Assembly (NCBI GenBank): GCA_036832975.1
Contig: DAITQM010000022.1
Location: 1 to 59,637 of the forward strand
Direction: 5' to 3'
Origin: DAITQM01 sp036832975
GTDB taxonomy: Bacteria; Pseudomonadota; Gammaproteobacteria; Xanthomonadales; Wenzhouxiangellaceae
DNA length: 59,637 nucleotides
Positions 23,640 through 32,600 of this stretch are shown one piece after another (the stretch's first letter is position 1; each line of letters begins with the position of its first letter). Below the pieces are notes generated by a model. That model worked only from the letters and a program-made list of their open reading frames with translations, was not told where the DNA came from and ran no database searches. A program made the position numbers and the translations under genes.

Positions 23640-26267
23640 ATGGATCAGGCTGCACAACAGAGCATCACCCGGCGCGATCAGTACCAACCGCCGGCCTGGC
23701 GTTTGTTGCATTGCGAGCTGCAATTCGACCTCGACGCCGAACACACGCGGGTCGAGAGCCGGCTGGCGATCGAACGCCCGGCAGCCGACGACGGCCGGCC
23801 GCTGGACCTCGACGCCGCCGGGCTCGAAATCGAGCGCGTGGCGATCGACGGCCGGGTTTTGGCGCAGGACGAGTACCACCTTGGAGCCGAGCGGCTGACC
23901 TTGCACCGCTGCCCGGCGCAAGCCGTAGTCAGCGTGGTCAATTTCCTGCACCCGGCGCTCAATACGACACTCGAAGGCTTGTTCCACTCGCGCGGCATCC
24001 TGCTCACCCAGTGCGAAGCAGAGGGGTTCCGCAAAATCGCCTGCTATCCCGACCGCCCCGACGTCCTGGCGCCGTTCAAAGTCACGCTGCGCGCCGATCG
24101 CGAGCGCTACCCGGTGCTGCTCAGTAACGGCAACCTCACGGCCGCCGGGGCGTTACCGGACGGCCGCCATTTCACGGTCTGGGAGGATCCGTTCCCGAAG
24201 CCGAGCTACCTGTTCGCGCTGGTTGCCGGCGACCTGGCGCAGCTCGCCGACGAATACACGACCCGTTCGGGCCGGCTGGTTCAATTGCGCATCTACGCCG
24301 AAAACCGCGATGTGGCGCGGCTCGCCCACGCCATGGCCGCACTGCGCGCGGCCATGCGCTGGGACGAGGAAACTTACGGGCTGGAGTACGACCTCGACGT
24401 TTACCACATCGTGGTTACCGACGATTTCAACATGGGAGCGATGGAAAATCGCTCGTTGAATATCTTCAACGCCAAATACGTCGTCGCCGATCAGGCCACC
24501 ACGACCGACGAGGATTACCAGGCGATCAGGAGGGTGATCGGCCACGAATATTTCCACAACTGGACCGGCAACCGGGTCACCTGCCGCGACTGGTTCCAGT
24601 TGACCCTGAAAGAAGGGCTGACGGTATACCGCGATCAGGAATTCACTGCCGACGGTTATTCCCGGCCGGTCGAGCGCATCCGTCAGATGCGCCATCTGCG
24701 CCGCGTGCAGTTCCCCGAAGACGCCGGACCGCAGGCTCACCCGATCCGCCCCGAACAATACTTGGAGATCGATAATTTCTATACCGCGACCGTTTACCTG
24801 AAGGGCGCCGAAATCGTTCGCCTGTACGAAACGCTACTCGGTAAGAAAGGGTTCCGCCGCGGGTTGCGCCATTATCTGGAAAAGCACGACGGACGGGCCG
24901 CGACCTGTGAAGATTTTCTCGAAGCGATGGGCGAAGCCAACGGCCGGGATCTCGGAGCTTTGCTGCGCTGGTACGAGGCCGCCGGGACGCCACGGGTCAA
25001 GGTCGAGACGCGCTATGATGCCGCCGCCCGGGAGTGGACAATGCAGTTGACGCAAACCCTGCCGGGTGGCGGGCCAGCGTTGCCGATCCCGCTGCGCCTG
25101 GCACTGCTCGACGATCAGGGCCGGGCCCTGCCGCTGCAACTGGCCGGCGAAGCCATGGCATCCGGCGGTGAGCGGGTTTTGATGTTCGACCGCGAAACCG
25201 CTCGCTACACGTTCATCAACGTTCCGGTGGCGCCACTGCCCTCTTTGCTGCGCGGTTTTTCCGCACCGGTCATCATCGAACACAGCGGCGAGCGCGAGGA
25301 ACTGGCCCGCTTGGTGCTGCTGGACGACGACGGTTGCGCCCGCTTCGATGCGGCCCAGGGCATCTACCTCGATACCTTGCACAGCTTGGTCGACGGCAGC
25401 GGGCAGTGCGGCGTCAATCTGATCCTCGATCCGGTGGTGCGTAATACATGGCAGGCGTTGTTGCGCGCCGACGCCGATCCGGCGTTGACCGCCGAACTGC
25501 TGTCCTGGCCGACGCTCGCCGAATATGTCGAGATGATGAGTCCGGTTAAGATCGAGGCGGCGCACAAAGCGCTGACTTTTATCCGCCGCAGTCTGGGAAT
25601 GGCGTTGGAAGACGACCTGCTCGCTGTCTACCGGCAATGCAGCACCGGCGATGAGGAGCACAACAGCCGGGCGATGGGCCGGCGCAGCCTGAAAAACCTG
25701 TGCCTCGATCTATTGGTGGCGACTGGGGGAGAAGCGCACTGCGCCCTGGCCGAGGCGCAATACGACACAGCAGGTCATTTCACTGACCGCTTTGCGGCAT
25801 TGAGTGCATTGGCTGTGCAGCAGGCGCCGGGAGCGGCGGCACGCCTCGCCGATTTCGTCGAACGCTATCGCGAGCAGCCGCTGGTGATCGATAAATGGTT
25901 CGCGCTCAACGCGCAGATTCCTGCGGCCGAGCAGATCGACCGGGTCCTGGAGCTGATGGCACACCCGCTATACCAGCCGCGTAATCCCAACCGGGTGCGT
26001 GCCCTGCTGGGCACTTTTACGCAGGCCAATCCCGTCGCTTTCCACCACCCGGGCGGCGCGTCTTACGCGTTGCTCGCCGAAGAGGTGCTGGCCATTGACC
26101 GCGATAACCCGCAGCTTGCCGCCCGGCTGGTCCCGGCGTTCAACCGCTGGCGCCACTTCGACGCCCACCGCCAAGGTTTGATGCGTGGCCAGCTTGAGCG
26201 CATTCGCTCGCAGCCCGGGTTGTCGCCGGGAGTATTTGAACTGGTCAGCAAGGCGCTCGCCGGCTGA
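23640..26267 (+). CDS. pepN: aminopeptidase N (M1 family)
   Basis: An 875-residue zinc aminopeptidase that trims N-terminal residues from cytoplasmic peptides. The substrate-binding GAMEN motif (about 270) and zinc motif HEYFHNW with the downstream Glu (KEGLTVYRDQEF) are intact. The length matches E. coli PepN (870). The gene ends 8 bases before a complete miniature transposable element. Confidence 0.95.
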   Translation: MDQAAQQSITRRDQYQPPAWRLLHCELQFDLDAEHTRVESRLAIERPAADDGRPLDLDAAGLEIERVAIDGRVLAQDEYHLGAERLTLHRCPAQAVVSVVNFLHPALNTTLEGLFHSRGILLTQCEAEGFRKIACYPDRPDVLAPFKVTLRADRERYPVLLSNGNLTAAGALPDGRHFTVWEDPFPKPSYLFALVAGDLAQLADEYTTRSGRLVQLRIYAENRDVARLAHAMAALRAAMRWDEETYGLEYDLDVYHIVVTDDFNMGAMENRSLNIFNAKYVVADQATTTDEDYQAIRRVIGHEYFHNWTGNRVTCRDWFQLTLKEGLTVYRDQEFTADGYSRPVERIRQMRHLRRVQFPEDAGPQAHPIRPEQYLEIDNFYTATVYLKGAEIVRLYETLLGKKGFRRGLRHYLEKHDGRAATCEDFLEAMGEANGRDLGALLRWYEAAGTPRVKVETRYDAAAREWTMQLTQTLPGGGPALPIPLRLALLDDQGRALPLQLAGEAMASGGERVLMFDRETARYTFINVPVAPLPSLLRGFSAPVIIEHSGEREELARLVLLDDDGCARFDAAQGIYLDTLHSLVDGSGQCGVNLILDPVVRNTWQALLRADADPALTAELLSWPTLAEYVEMMSPVKIEAAHKALTFIRRSLGMALEDDLLAVYRQCSTGDEEHNSRAMGRRSLKNLCLDLLVATGGEAHCALAEAQYDTAGHFTDRFAALSALAVQQAPGAAARLADFVERYREQPLVIDKWFALNAQIPAAEQIDRVLELMAHPLYQPRNPNRVRALLGTFTQANPVAFHHPGGASYALLAEEVLAIDRDNPQLAARLVPAFNRWRHFDAHRQGLMRGQLERIRSQPGLSPGVFELVSKALAG

Positions 26268-26275
26268 GAGGTAGA

Positions 26276-26517
26276 CCCAATTGTTGCATAAGTTCCCGGA
26301 ATTCTCGGTCAAGCTGGCGAGTGCAGCTTGTCTGATTCCCCGAAAAACCGTAGTAATTCTACGGTTCGAGGGGAAGCGGACAAGATGTGCCGCCAGCTTG
26401 GGCGAGAAACCGGGCGCGTCACCTTAGATGAATTCGATTTTCCTGCTAATATCAACATAACTATATGATTTCAAGGTGAATTTGATAAAATCGAGCAAAA
26501 TTTATGCAACTATTGGG
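26276..26517. mobile_element. 242-bp MITE-like element with 16-bp terminal inverted repeats
   Basis: The element starts CCCAATTGTTGCATAA and ends with the reverse complement of CCCAATAGTTGCATAA (one mismatch). It is flanked on both sides by TAGA (26272-26275 and 26518-26521), a likely 4-bp target duplication. Internally it holds a long imperfect hairpin (about 26312-26401) whose centre is AACCGTAG-TAATT-CTACGGTT. It encodes no protein, so it must rely on a transposase elsewhere. Related sequences occur at 21372 and at 59417. Confidence 0.8.
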
Positions 26518-26521
26518 TAGA

Positions 26522-26956
26522 CTACCAGGTAAAACGTTCGAGATCGTGTTGGGCGATGAAACGCTGCGCCCGCTGCGTCGCGCGGTCGCAACCGGTCGTA
26601 TCCATCGGCAAGGTCAGCATGTCGAAAAAGCCCAATCCCTCGCGGTTCATCTGGTCGATCGCCGCCTGGTTCAGTTCGGCGCAGGCCGCCAGCAGCCGGT
26701 TTTCTTGCTTGACGGCTCGCGCATAGACTTCGGGATCGTCCGTTTCAAGGATCGGCAGGGCGTACATCAGGATGTCGGCGGCTTCGTTCTGGGTGCGAAA
26801 GACGGTTTCGGCGTAGCCGCGAAATTCACGGCGGTCCATGATCTCGATGCTGCCGTGCCCGGGACGGTACATCGGCAGTGTGCAGCCGGTGGTGGTGAAA
26901 GCCGCGGCGAGGATCAGTACCGGCAGCAAGCGGCCGCGGCGTAAAGCGGTGTGCAT
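26522..26956 (-). CDS. small lipoprotein of unknown function
   Basis: A 144-residue protein with a lipoprotein signal peptide (LLPVLILAAAFTTTGC; Cys about residue 25). The mature part is acidic and helical, with no family I recognise. Its stop codon (26522-26524) lies immediately next to the target duplication of the 242-bp element. No coding sequence or structure is evident in the 275-base gap between its start and the next gene. Confidence 0.55.
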   Translation of the reverse strand: MHTALRRGRLLPVLILAAAFTTTGCTLPMYRPGHGSIEIMDRREFRGYAETVFRTQNEAADILMYALPILETDDPEVYARAVKQENRLLAACAELNQAAIDQMNREGLGFFDMLTLPMDTTGCDRATQRAQRFIAQHDLERFTW

Positions 26957-27231
26957 GGTTTTGCCTTGTCACGGTCTGTCGCGCCGGTGTGTGTCCGACG
27001 GCTGCGAATCCGGTCGATACCCATGCCGTGCCGGCCGAGCGGGATCGCTGCCGCGGCCCCGCCGGCGCCTGTGGTGTCATGGCCGGAGAACGACGCTACG
27101 CCCCGCCGGCGACGCGGCGCATGCCCGTTTCGGCGCGTCGCACCGCCGGCGTTCTCGGTTACAGACCGGCGCCGGATGAATTGACGTGCAGCACAGCGCG
27201 GATCGGCCCGGCAAATTTCCTGCGATCGGGT

Positions 27232-28149
27232 TCAGTCCGGCGCGAATGCGTCACCCGCCGCGGCGCTGCCGCCGCTCAGGTTGTAAAGCCGGGTATGTCC
27301 CTGCCGGCGGAAGTATTCCGCAGCGCCCCGGCTGCTGTGGCCGTGGGTGCAGAAAAACGCCAACGGCCGATCTTTGGGAAGCGCGAGCAGAGCGGCGAGG
27401 TCGTCTTTGTCGCGCAGCGGGCGGGCCCCGGGGACGGCGGCTGCTCCGGCCTCGGCGGCGGGTCGGGTATCGATCAACAGCAGATCGGGCTCGGCGCGCC
27501 GCAACTCGCTCAATGCCGCGGCGGTGATGTCCTGCACCGCGGGCGGGGCGAGCGGCAGATCGATGGCCAGACCGCTTTCCCCGGCGGTGTCGCGCCAGTC
27601 GATGACCGCGCCTTGGGCGCGAGCCGCACTGGCCGGGTCGAGCAGGACGGTCAATCCGCCGGCCTGGGCGGCGATCTCGCCGCCGCTTTGGTTGACCAGC
27701 GAAAACCGCGGTTGCCAGTTCGCGTCGATCTGCAGTTTCAGCCGCGTGTCGGGGTATTCCGCCAGCGCTTCGGCGATATGTGCCCGGGCGGCATCGGTCA
27801 CGGTGACGTCCGGTGGCGTCCGGTCGGGTGGAGGCAGGCCGAGTGCCTGGTGAAGTTCACCGCTGTGAAACATCGCGGTGACGATGTCGCAGCCGCCGAC
27901 CAATTGGCCGTCGATATAGAGTTGCGGGATCGTCGGCCAGTCGCCGTATTCCTTGATGCCCTGGCGCAGTTCTTCATCGGCGAGCACGTCGATCGTCCGA
28001 TAATCGGGCAACAGGTTGTCGAGAATCTCGACGACCGCGGCAGAAAAACCGCAACGCGGTTGGCGGCGGTCGCCTTTCATGAACAACACGATACGGTCGG
28101 CGCCGAGGATGGCTTCGAGGCGCTCGCGAACGGTCAATGCCTTGGTCAT
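27232..28149 (-). CDS. monothiol glutaredoxin (Grx4-type) fused to A-type-like and rhodanese domains
   Basis: About 305 residues in three parts. Residues 1-105 are a Grx4-type glutaredoxin with the CGFS active site and the glutathione-site WPTIPQLYIDG. Residues about 115-200 resemble the HesB/IscA A-type fold (VTVTDAARAHIAEAL) but lack the cluster-binding cysteines. Residues about 205-305 are a rhodanese domain with active-site Cys in FFCTHGHSS. The parts point to iron-sulfur cluster or sulfane-sulfur handling in the cytoplasm; the combined function is inference. The in-frame ATG at 28179, within a short ACCACCCCGAT direct repeat, is an alternative start. Confidence 0.8.
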   Translation of the reverse strand: MTKALTVRERLEAILGADRIVLFMKGDRRQPRCGFSAAVVEILDNLLPDYRTIDVLADEELRQGIKEYGDWPTIPQLYIDGQLVGGCDIVTAMFHSGELHQALGLPPPDRTPPDVTVTDAARAHIAEALAEYPDTRLKLQIDANWQPRFSLVNQSGGEIAAQAGGLTVLLDPASAARAQGAVIDWRDTAGESGLAIDLPLAPPAVQDITAAALSELRRAEPDLLLIDTRPAAEAGAAAVPGARPLRDKDDLAALLALPKDRPLAFFCTHGHSSRGAAEYFRRQGHTRLYNLSGGSAAAGDAFAPD

Positions 28150-28230
28150 CGGGGTGGTGGTGATCGGGGTGGTGGTCATCAGTGATCGGTACAGGGGCGA
28201 GGTGCAACAGAAATTATAACGGGCGCGAAT

Positions 28231-28875
28231 TCAGTGCGGCCGCGGGCGGCTGGCGCGGCTCGCCAGCCAATGGATCAGGGGATCCCATTCGTCCCAATCC
28301 TGCCAAGCCTGCCAGGCGGGCAGATCGGCAATGCCAAGGCCGCGTTCGGCGGCCCGGATGTAGTTCTGCGTTTCGCGTAACTGGGCGACGATCGGAAAGC
28401 GGAAGCCCTCGAGAAAGCCCGACAGTTCGCGATAGACCAGGGTCCGTGTCTGGATGCGGTTGGCCACCAGGCCGACGCGCGTCTGGTTACTGGCGATCGC
28501 TTTGAGCTGCAAGAGGTGCTCAAGGAAGCGCCAGGCGGCGCGCATGTCGATCGGCGACGGGACCACCGGCACAAGCAGCACGTCGGCACGCCGCAAAATA
28601 TGGCGCAGACCTTCGCCGTGCAGTGCCGCCGGCGTGTCGAGCAATAACACGTCGAGACCGCCGCCGGCCGCTTTCGGGGCGGCGTCAGGGGCGATATCGT
28701 GGACCGGGGGATAATCGCCACCGCGCAGGTGGAGCCAGTCGCGCGCCGAGCGCTGCGGGTCGAGATCTTGCAAGCCGACTTGGTAGCCGTCATAAGCCAG
28801 ATGGGAGGCGAGGCAGGTGGCGATGGTGGTCTTGCCGCACCCGCCTTTGGGGTTGGCGATCGCGATGGTGCGCAT
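28231..28875 (-). CDS. ParA/MinD-type ATPase (orphan)
   Basis: A 214-residue deviant-Walker ATPase with the KGGCGKTT P-loop at residues about 10-17, DLDPQ (switch I) and LLLDTPA (Walker B). It belongs to the small ParA class used to position plasmids, chemoreceptors or other cargo. No ParB partner or centromere repeat is adjacent. It lies in a leftward run between a lipoprotein gene (11 bases upstream) and the glutaredoxin fusion gene, so its cargo is not obvious. Confidence 0.8.
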   Translation of the reverse strand: MRTIAIANPKGGCGKTTIATCLASHLAYDGYQVGLQDLDPQRSARDWLHLRGGDYPPVHDIAPDAAPKAAGGGLDVLLLDTPAALHGEGLRHILRRADVLLVPVVPSPIDMRAAWRFLEHLLQLKAIASNQTRVGLVANRIQTRTLVYRELSGFLEGFRFPIVAQLRETQNYIRAAERGLGIADLPAWQAWQDWDEWDPLIHWLASRASRPRPH

Positions 28876-28886
28876 CGGTTAACCTC

Positions 28887-29363
28887 CTATTCGGAGTCGA
28901 GATCGGGGAGCCCGGAGTACAGCAGCCAGCGGCCGGTGGCCTTGTCCAGCGCCCAGTTCTGGCGGTAGAGGACGGTCCGTTCGTGGGCGGTGTTGAGGTT
29001 GTAGAGCCTAAGTTCAACGACCTGGTTCACCCGTTTGCCGTCGTCGATGACGATGGTGCTGCGCGTCCGGTAACTACTGACCTGGTATTGCTGGAGGCGG
29101 CGCAATTCGAGCGAACTGATCGGGTGGTCGGTGAGGTAATCGGGATGGATGAAGTCGATCATCGCATCGTACTTGCCCCAGCGCACGAGATTTTCGAATT
29201 GGCGCATTGCTTCGTCGCGTTTTGTCGTCTGCGACGAGCCCAGGCAAGCGGTGAGCAGGGCGGCGGTGGCCAGCATCAGTATCGGCACGACCCAGGCGGT
29301 GTGGAACCCGGTGCGGCGCAGCGGGTCAGGGTTATCCCGTCGGGTGCAGTGGAATTGGCGCAT
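28887..29363 (-). CDS. lipoprotein of unknown function
   Basis: About 158 residues with a signal anchored by VVPILMLATAALLTAC, a lipobox-like site (Cys about residue 40). The mature part, about 115 residues, contains KYDAMIDFIHPDYL and ends with a beta-rich segment (NQVVELRLYN, RWLLYSGLPDL), compatible with an NTF2-like or similar small fold. I do not recognise a named family. The start at ATG 29363 overlaps the thioesterase gene by 32 bases; a further upstream ATG (29408) is less likely. Confidence 0.55.
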   Translation of the reverse strand: MRQFHCTRRDNPDPLRRTGFHTAWVVPILMLATAALLTACLGSSQTTKRDEAMRQFENLVRWGKYDAMIDFIHPDYLTDHPISSLELRRLQQYQVSSYRTRSTIVIDDGKRVNQVVELRLYNLNTAHERTVLYRQNWALDKATGRWLLYSGLPDLDSE

Positions 29364-29871
29364 TGGTCTTTCCTCCGCCCGGCGCCGCCGGCACGGCGAG
29401 CAGGGCATAGCTCGCGGTCATCGACGCCGCCGGCGGGGCCGGAAACACCGCCGGTTCGAGGCTGACCGCGGCGCGGCCGCGGCGTCGGAAAGCGGACAGG
29501 CAGCGCGCCCAATGTTCCGGCTCGATCCACGGGCAGTGGACGCTGAAGTCCCGGTCCAGTGCCCGATGATACCGGATTTGGCAGTCGCGGATGACGATAT
29601 CGGCGCCCAGCCCGCTGCGCCGGGCCTGCAACCAGCAGACGGCCCAGCCGGCAAGAATCAGGGCGCTGGCCAGCGCGCCGCCGAAGACGGTGCGCTTGTC
29701 GTTGTGATTACCGCTGAGCGGGGCGGTTAAAATAAGGCCGTCCGTATCGTGCGGCTCGGCGGAGAGGCGCATCGCCCCGACCAATGGAATATGCGCCGTC
29801 AGGTAGGCGTTGAGCGCCGCGATTTCCTCGCCGACCGGCATCACGAAGACTCTTTCATTGGGTGCACCCAT
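29332..29871 (-). CDS. hotdog-fold thioesterase domain protein (YiiD C-terminal type)
   Basis: A 179-residue protein whose core SGNHNDKRTVFGGALAS is the signature of the thioesterase domain found at the C-terminus of E. coli YiiD. The acyl-CoA or acyl-ACP substrate is unknown. It heads the leftward set thioesterase-lipoprotein-ParA-glutaredoxin and is divergent from the MFS gene with only 36 bases between. ATG 29841 is an alternative start with an AAAGAG site before it. Confidence 0.7.
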   Translation of the reverse strand: MGAPNERVFVMPVGEEIAALNAYLTAHIPLVGAMRLSAEPHDTDGLILTAPLSGNHNDKRTVFGGALASALILAGWAVCWLQARRSGLGADIVIRDCQIRYHRALDRDFSVHCPWIEPEHWARCLSAFRRRGRAAVSLEPAVFPAPPAASMTASYALLAVPAAPGGGKTNAPIPLHPTG

Positions 29872-29907
29872 CGTTTTGCATCATAGCAATATCACCGGCC
29901 CGAGGGA

Positions 29908-31206
29908 ATGACGGCGCGCCCGATGCCCGCCGCCCGCCCGCCGCTGCCGCGGTTCGCCCGTGCCCTGGTGCCTCGCGAACTGGCCAGTTGGGGGCTGATT
30001 TCGGTGGCGCTGGCCGCCGTCGAAGGCGGCGTGCTGGGCGTTCTGGTCAAAAACGTGTTTGCCGGCAGCGCGCCGCCGCTGGTCGTCAATATCGCGGTCG
30101 CGGCGGTCAGCGGCGCGCCGGCGTTCGCCAACCTGGCCAGCTTCATCTTTGCCGCGCTGAGCGAGGGGCGCGACAAAATCGTTTGGCTGAGCCGCCTTCT
30201 CGCCCTGACCGCACTCGGTCTCGTGCCGATCGCCCTGGCATCCCGTTCGCTGGGCGGGTTGCTGTTGCTCACCGCCGGGGCGATCGTCGCGCGGGTCAGT
30301 TGGTCAGGGGCGATCACGATCCGCGCCGCGGTCTGGCGGGCCAACTTCCCGCGTCCGGTCCGCGCCCGGATCACGGCACGGATGACCACCTTGTCGTCGC
30401 TGGTGATCGCCGCGGTCAGCGGCTTGATCGGCTTGACCCTCGAGCATTCGGACTGGCTGTTCCGCCCGGTATGGCTGCTCGCCGCCGCCATCGGACTGGC
30501 CGGCGCCGGCGTCTATCGCCGGGCGCGGGTCCGGGGCCATCGGGCCCTGCTGCGCGACGAGCGGCGGCGCCACGGCGGTGCGGCCCTCGGCCGTCGCCTC
30601 CGGCGTTTCGCCGACGTGCTGCGTCACGATCGCGAATTTCGCGACTACATGATCGGCATGTTCGTGTTCGGCGGCGGCAATCTGATGGTCACCGCGCCGC
30701 TGATCGTGCTGTTGAACGAAGCGCTGGGACTGGCGCGGGTGGAGCAGGTGCTGGTCACCTCGACAGTGCCGCTCGTGGCGCTGGCCTTCAGTGTGCCGTT
30801 CTGGGCCCGGCTGCTCGACCGCCAGCACATCATCGATTATCGCGCCCGGCAGAGCTGGTTCTACGTCGCTTCGATCGTCGCGTTCGCCGCCGGAGTCATG
30901 ATGGGTCTGAGTGCTTTGTTGTGGCTCGGCGGACTGCTGCAAGGGGTGGCGTATGCCGGCGGCAATCTCGGCTGGAATCTGGGGCACAACGATTTCAGCC
31001 AGGACCATGACGCCACGACGTACATGGGAGTCCACGTCACACTGACCGGCATAAGGGGGCTTTTGATGCCGCCGCTCGGCGTGCTGTTTTACGAGGGGTT
31101 GGAGTGGCTGGCCCCAGACGCCGGGCGTTACGCCCTGCTGTTGCCGCTGTTACTCTCCACCAGCGGCGCCGCGTGGTTTGTCCATCTGCACCGCCGCCGA
31201 CGCTAG
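29908..31206 (+). CDS. MFS-type transporter, substrate unknown
   Basis: A 432-residue integral membrane protein with about ten to twelve hydrophobic segments and MFS-like loops (a basic cytoplasmic stretch near residues 205-240, GGNLGWNLGHNDF in the second half). It cannot be assigned to a substrate. The reading frame is intact and ends 23 bases before a 151-bp mobile element whose first hairpin could serve as its terminator. Confidence 0.7.
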   Translation: MTARPMPAARPPLPRFARALVPRELASWGLISVALAAVEGGVLGVLVKNVFAGSAPPLVVNIAVAAVSGAPAFANLASFIFAALSEGRDKIVWLSRLLALTALGLVPIALASRSLGGLLLLTAGAIVARVSWSGAITIRAAVWRANFPRPVRARITARMTTLSSLVIAAVSGLIGLTLEHSDWLFRPVWLLAAAIGLAGAGVYRRARVRGHRALLRDERRRHGGAALGRRLRRFADVLRHDREFRDYMIGMFVFGGGNLMVTAPLIVLLNEALGLARVEQVLVTSTVPLVALAFSVPFWARLLDRQHIIDYRARQSWFYVASIVAFAAGVMMGLSALLWLGGLLQGVAYAGGNLGWNLGHNDFSQDHDATTYMGVHVTLTGIRGLLMPPLGVLFYEGLEWLAPDAGRYALLLPLLLSTSGAAWFVHLHRRRR

Positions 31207-31229
31207 CCTCGTCGCCCGAGTTGGATTAA

Positions 31230-31380
31230 CAGGTTGTTGAAAAACGCCATCCTGGCGTTTTTCAACGTCGCTGGCGAAAGGCGCGACTTGCGCTGCGCAC
31301 CCGTAATCAGCCGCTAAGGAGCGCCTGATTTCTCCGGGCCATCCGTGGCCCGGATTAGCAGGCTGTTTTTCAACAGCCTG
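31230..31380 (+). mobile_element. 151-bp MITE-like element, copy 1
   Basis: Bounded by CAGGTTGTTGAAAAA and the inverse of CAGGCTGTTGAAAAA, with TTAA on both flanks (31226-31229 and 31381-31384) as a 4-bp target duplication. It consists of three hairpins: 31236-31266 (13-bp stem, 5-base loop, ending in a T-run), a CCGGGCCA/TGGCCCGG stem in the middle, and 31359-31380 (9-bp stem). It is non-coding. Copy 2 at 53976-54126 is the same length, in reverse orientation and nearly identical. The right-hand TTAA supplies the stop codon of the ATPase gene. Confidence 0.85.
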
Positions 31381-32550
31381 TTAAGCGCCCGATTCGTTGA
31401 GCACTTGGGCCAGGTTACGAATGGGGATCACCTGGACATTTTCATCAATTGGATAAGCTTCTTCAACCGGCGCCACAATCCAAGACTGCTTGATCGCCAG
31501 ATCGTTAACGGCTTGCCAGAAGCCGCGCGTTGGGCGCGGTGCGGTAGAGAATTTGCATTCGATGGCAAATCGCTGCCGGCCCAGCGTGATAACAAGGTCC
31601 AGTTCAGCCCCCGCCGCCGTTCGGTAAAATCCGATATCGGCGCCCACCGGGGCATGGGCAAACACCTGTTCAACCACCAGCCCCTCCCAAGCAGCCCCTG
31701 CCGCCGGATGGCCATGCAGGTCGTCCAGCGTGCGGATATTCAACAGTAAATTCAGCAGGCCGCAGTCGCGCAGGTACACTTTGGGCGATTTGACCAGTCG
31801 CTTTCCCAGGTTAACGTACAGCGGTTCGAGGCGTCTAACCATCATTGCCTGGACCAGCAAGTCCAGATAGCGCGCGACGGTGGTATGCGCCAGCCCGCCG
31901 AGCGAGCGCCCGATCTGGGAGGCGTTGAATACCTGGGCGTGCACATGGGCCAGCATGCGCCAGAATCGTTTCAGCGTCTCGGCCGGGGTCATTACCCCAA
32001 GCTGCGGCAAGTCGCGTTCGAGAAAGCTGCGGACCAAATCATGACGCCAGATAAATGATAATTCGTCGCTGGGTGCGTCGTAGCTCAGCGGAAACCCGCC
32101 GCGCAATAACAAGCGCTGCACGGCCGGCAGCGCCGGCGGCAGCTCGTCGGCGAGGAAGGGAGTGAGTTCCAGGTAGGCAACACGTCCGGCCAACGACTCC
32201 GAGCTTTGCCGCAGCAGGTCACCGGACGCCGAGCCGAGCAACAGGAATCGGCCAGGCCTTCGTTCCCGATCGATTTCCGGGCGCAATGCCGCGAATAGAC
32301 CGGGCATGGTCTGGACTTCGTCGAGCACCACCAGCCGATCGCGGTGCGAGGACAAAAACAAATCGAGTCGGCTTAGGCGGTTCCGATCCGCTTCGCGCTC
32401 AAGATCAAGGACGATTGCGTCCGTATGTTCGGCGGCCAGCCGCTGCGCGAGAGTGGTCTTCCCGACCTGCCGCGGGCCTACCAGCACGACGCCGGGATAA
32501 AAGTTCAGGCGCTCGCGCAGCCGATCCAGAAGCATTCTGTGGCGAATCAT
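31381..32550 (-). CDS. AAA-type ATPase with DUF4143 C-terminal domain
   Basis: About 389 residues. An N-terminal P-loop (VGPRQVGKTTLAQ) and Walker B (LVVLDEVQ) are followed by a winged-helix middle and the DUF4143 C-terminus with a restriction-endonuclease-like core (GAELDLVITLGRQRFAIECKF). Such stand-alone ATPases are scattered, often horizontally moved, and of unknown function. The stop TAA is contributed by the target duplication of the 151-bp element, so the insertion fell exactly at the gene end. GTG 32571 and ATG 32538 are alternative starts. Confidence 0.8.
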   Translation of the reverse strand: MIRHRMLLDRLRERLNFYPGVVLVGPRQVGKTTLAQRLAAEHTDAIVLDLEREADRNRLSRLDLFLSSHRDRLVVLDEVQTMPGLFAALRPEIDRERRPGRFLLLGSASGDLLRQSSESLAGRVAYLELTPFLADELPPALPAVQRLLLRGGFPLSYDAPSDELSFIWRHDLVRSFLERDLPQLGVMTPAETLKRFWRMLAHVHAQVFNASQIGRSLGGLAHTTVARYLDLLVQAMMVRRLEPLYVNLGKRLVKSPKVYLRDCGLLNLLLNIRTLDDLHGHPAAGAAWEGLVVEQVFAHAPVGADIGFYRTAAGAELDLVITLGRQRFAIECKFSTAPRPTRGFWQAVNDLAIKQSWIVAPVEEAYPIDENVQVIPIRNLAQVLNESGA

Positions 32551-32600
32551 TATCGTATATTGAGCGATCACCGCTCATTTTGCAATGTTAACCCGATTCG

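Noticed and set aside
29862..31010. Long Arg-rich frame on the plus strand over the MFS gene
   Set aside because: Out of frame with the membrane protein, composition typical of a shadow frame.
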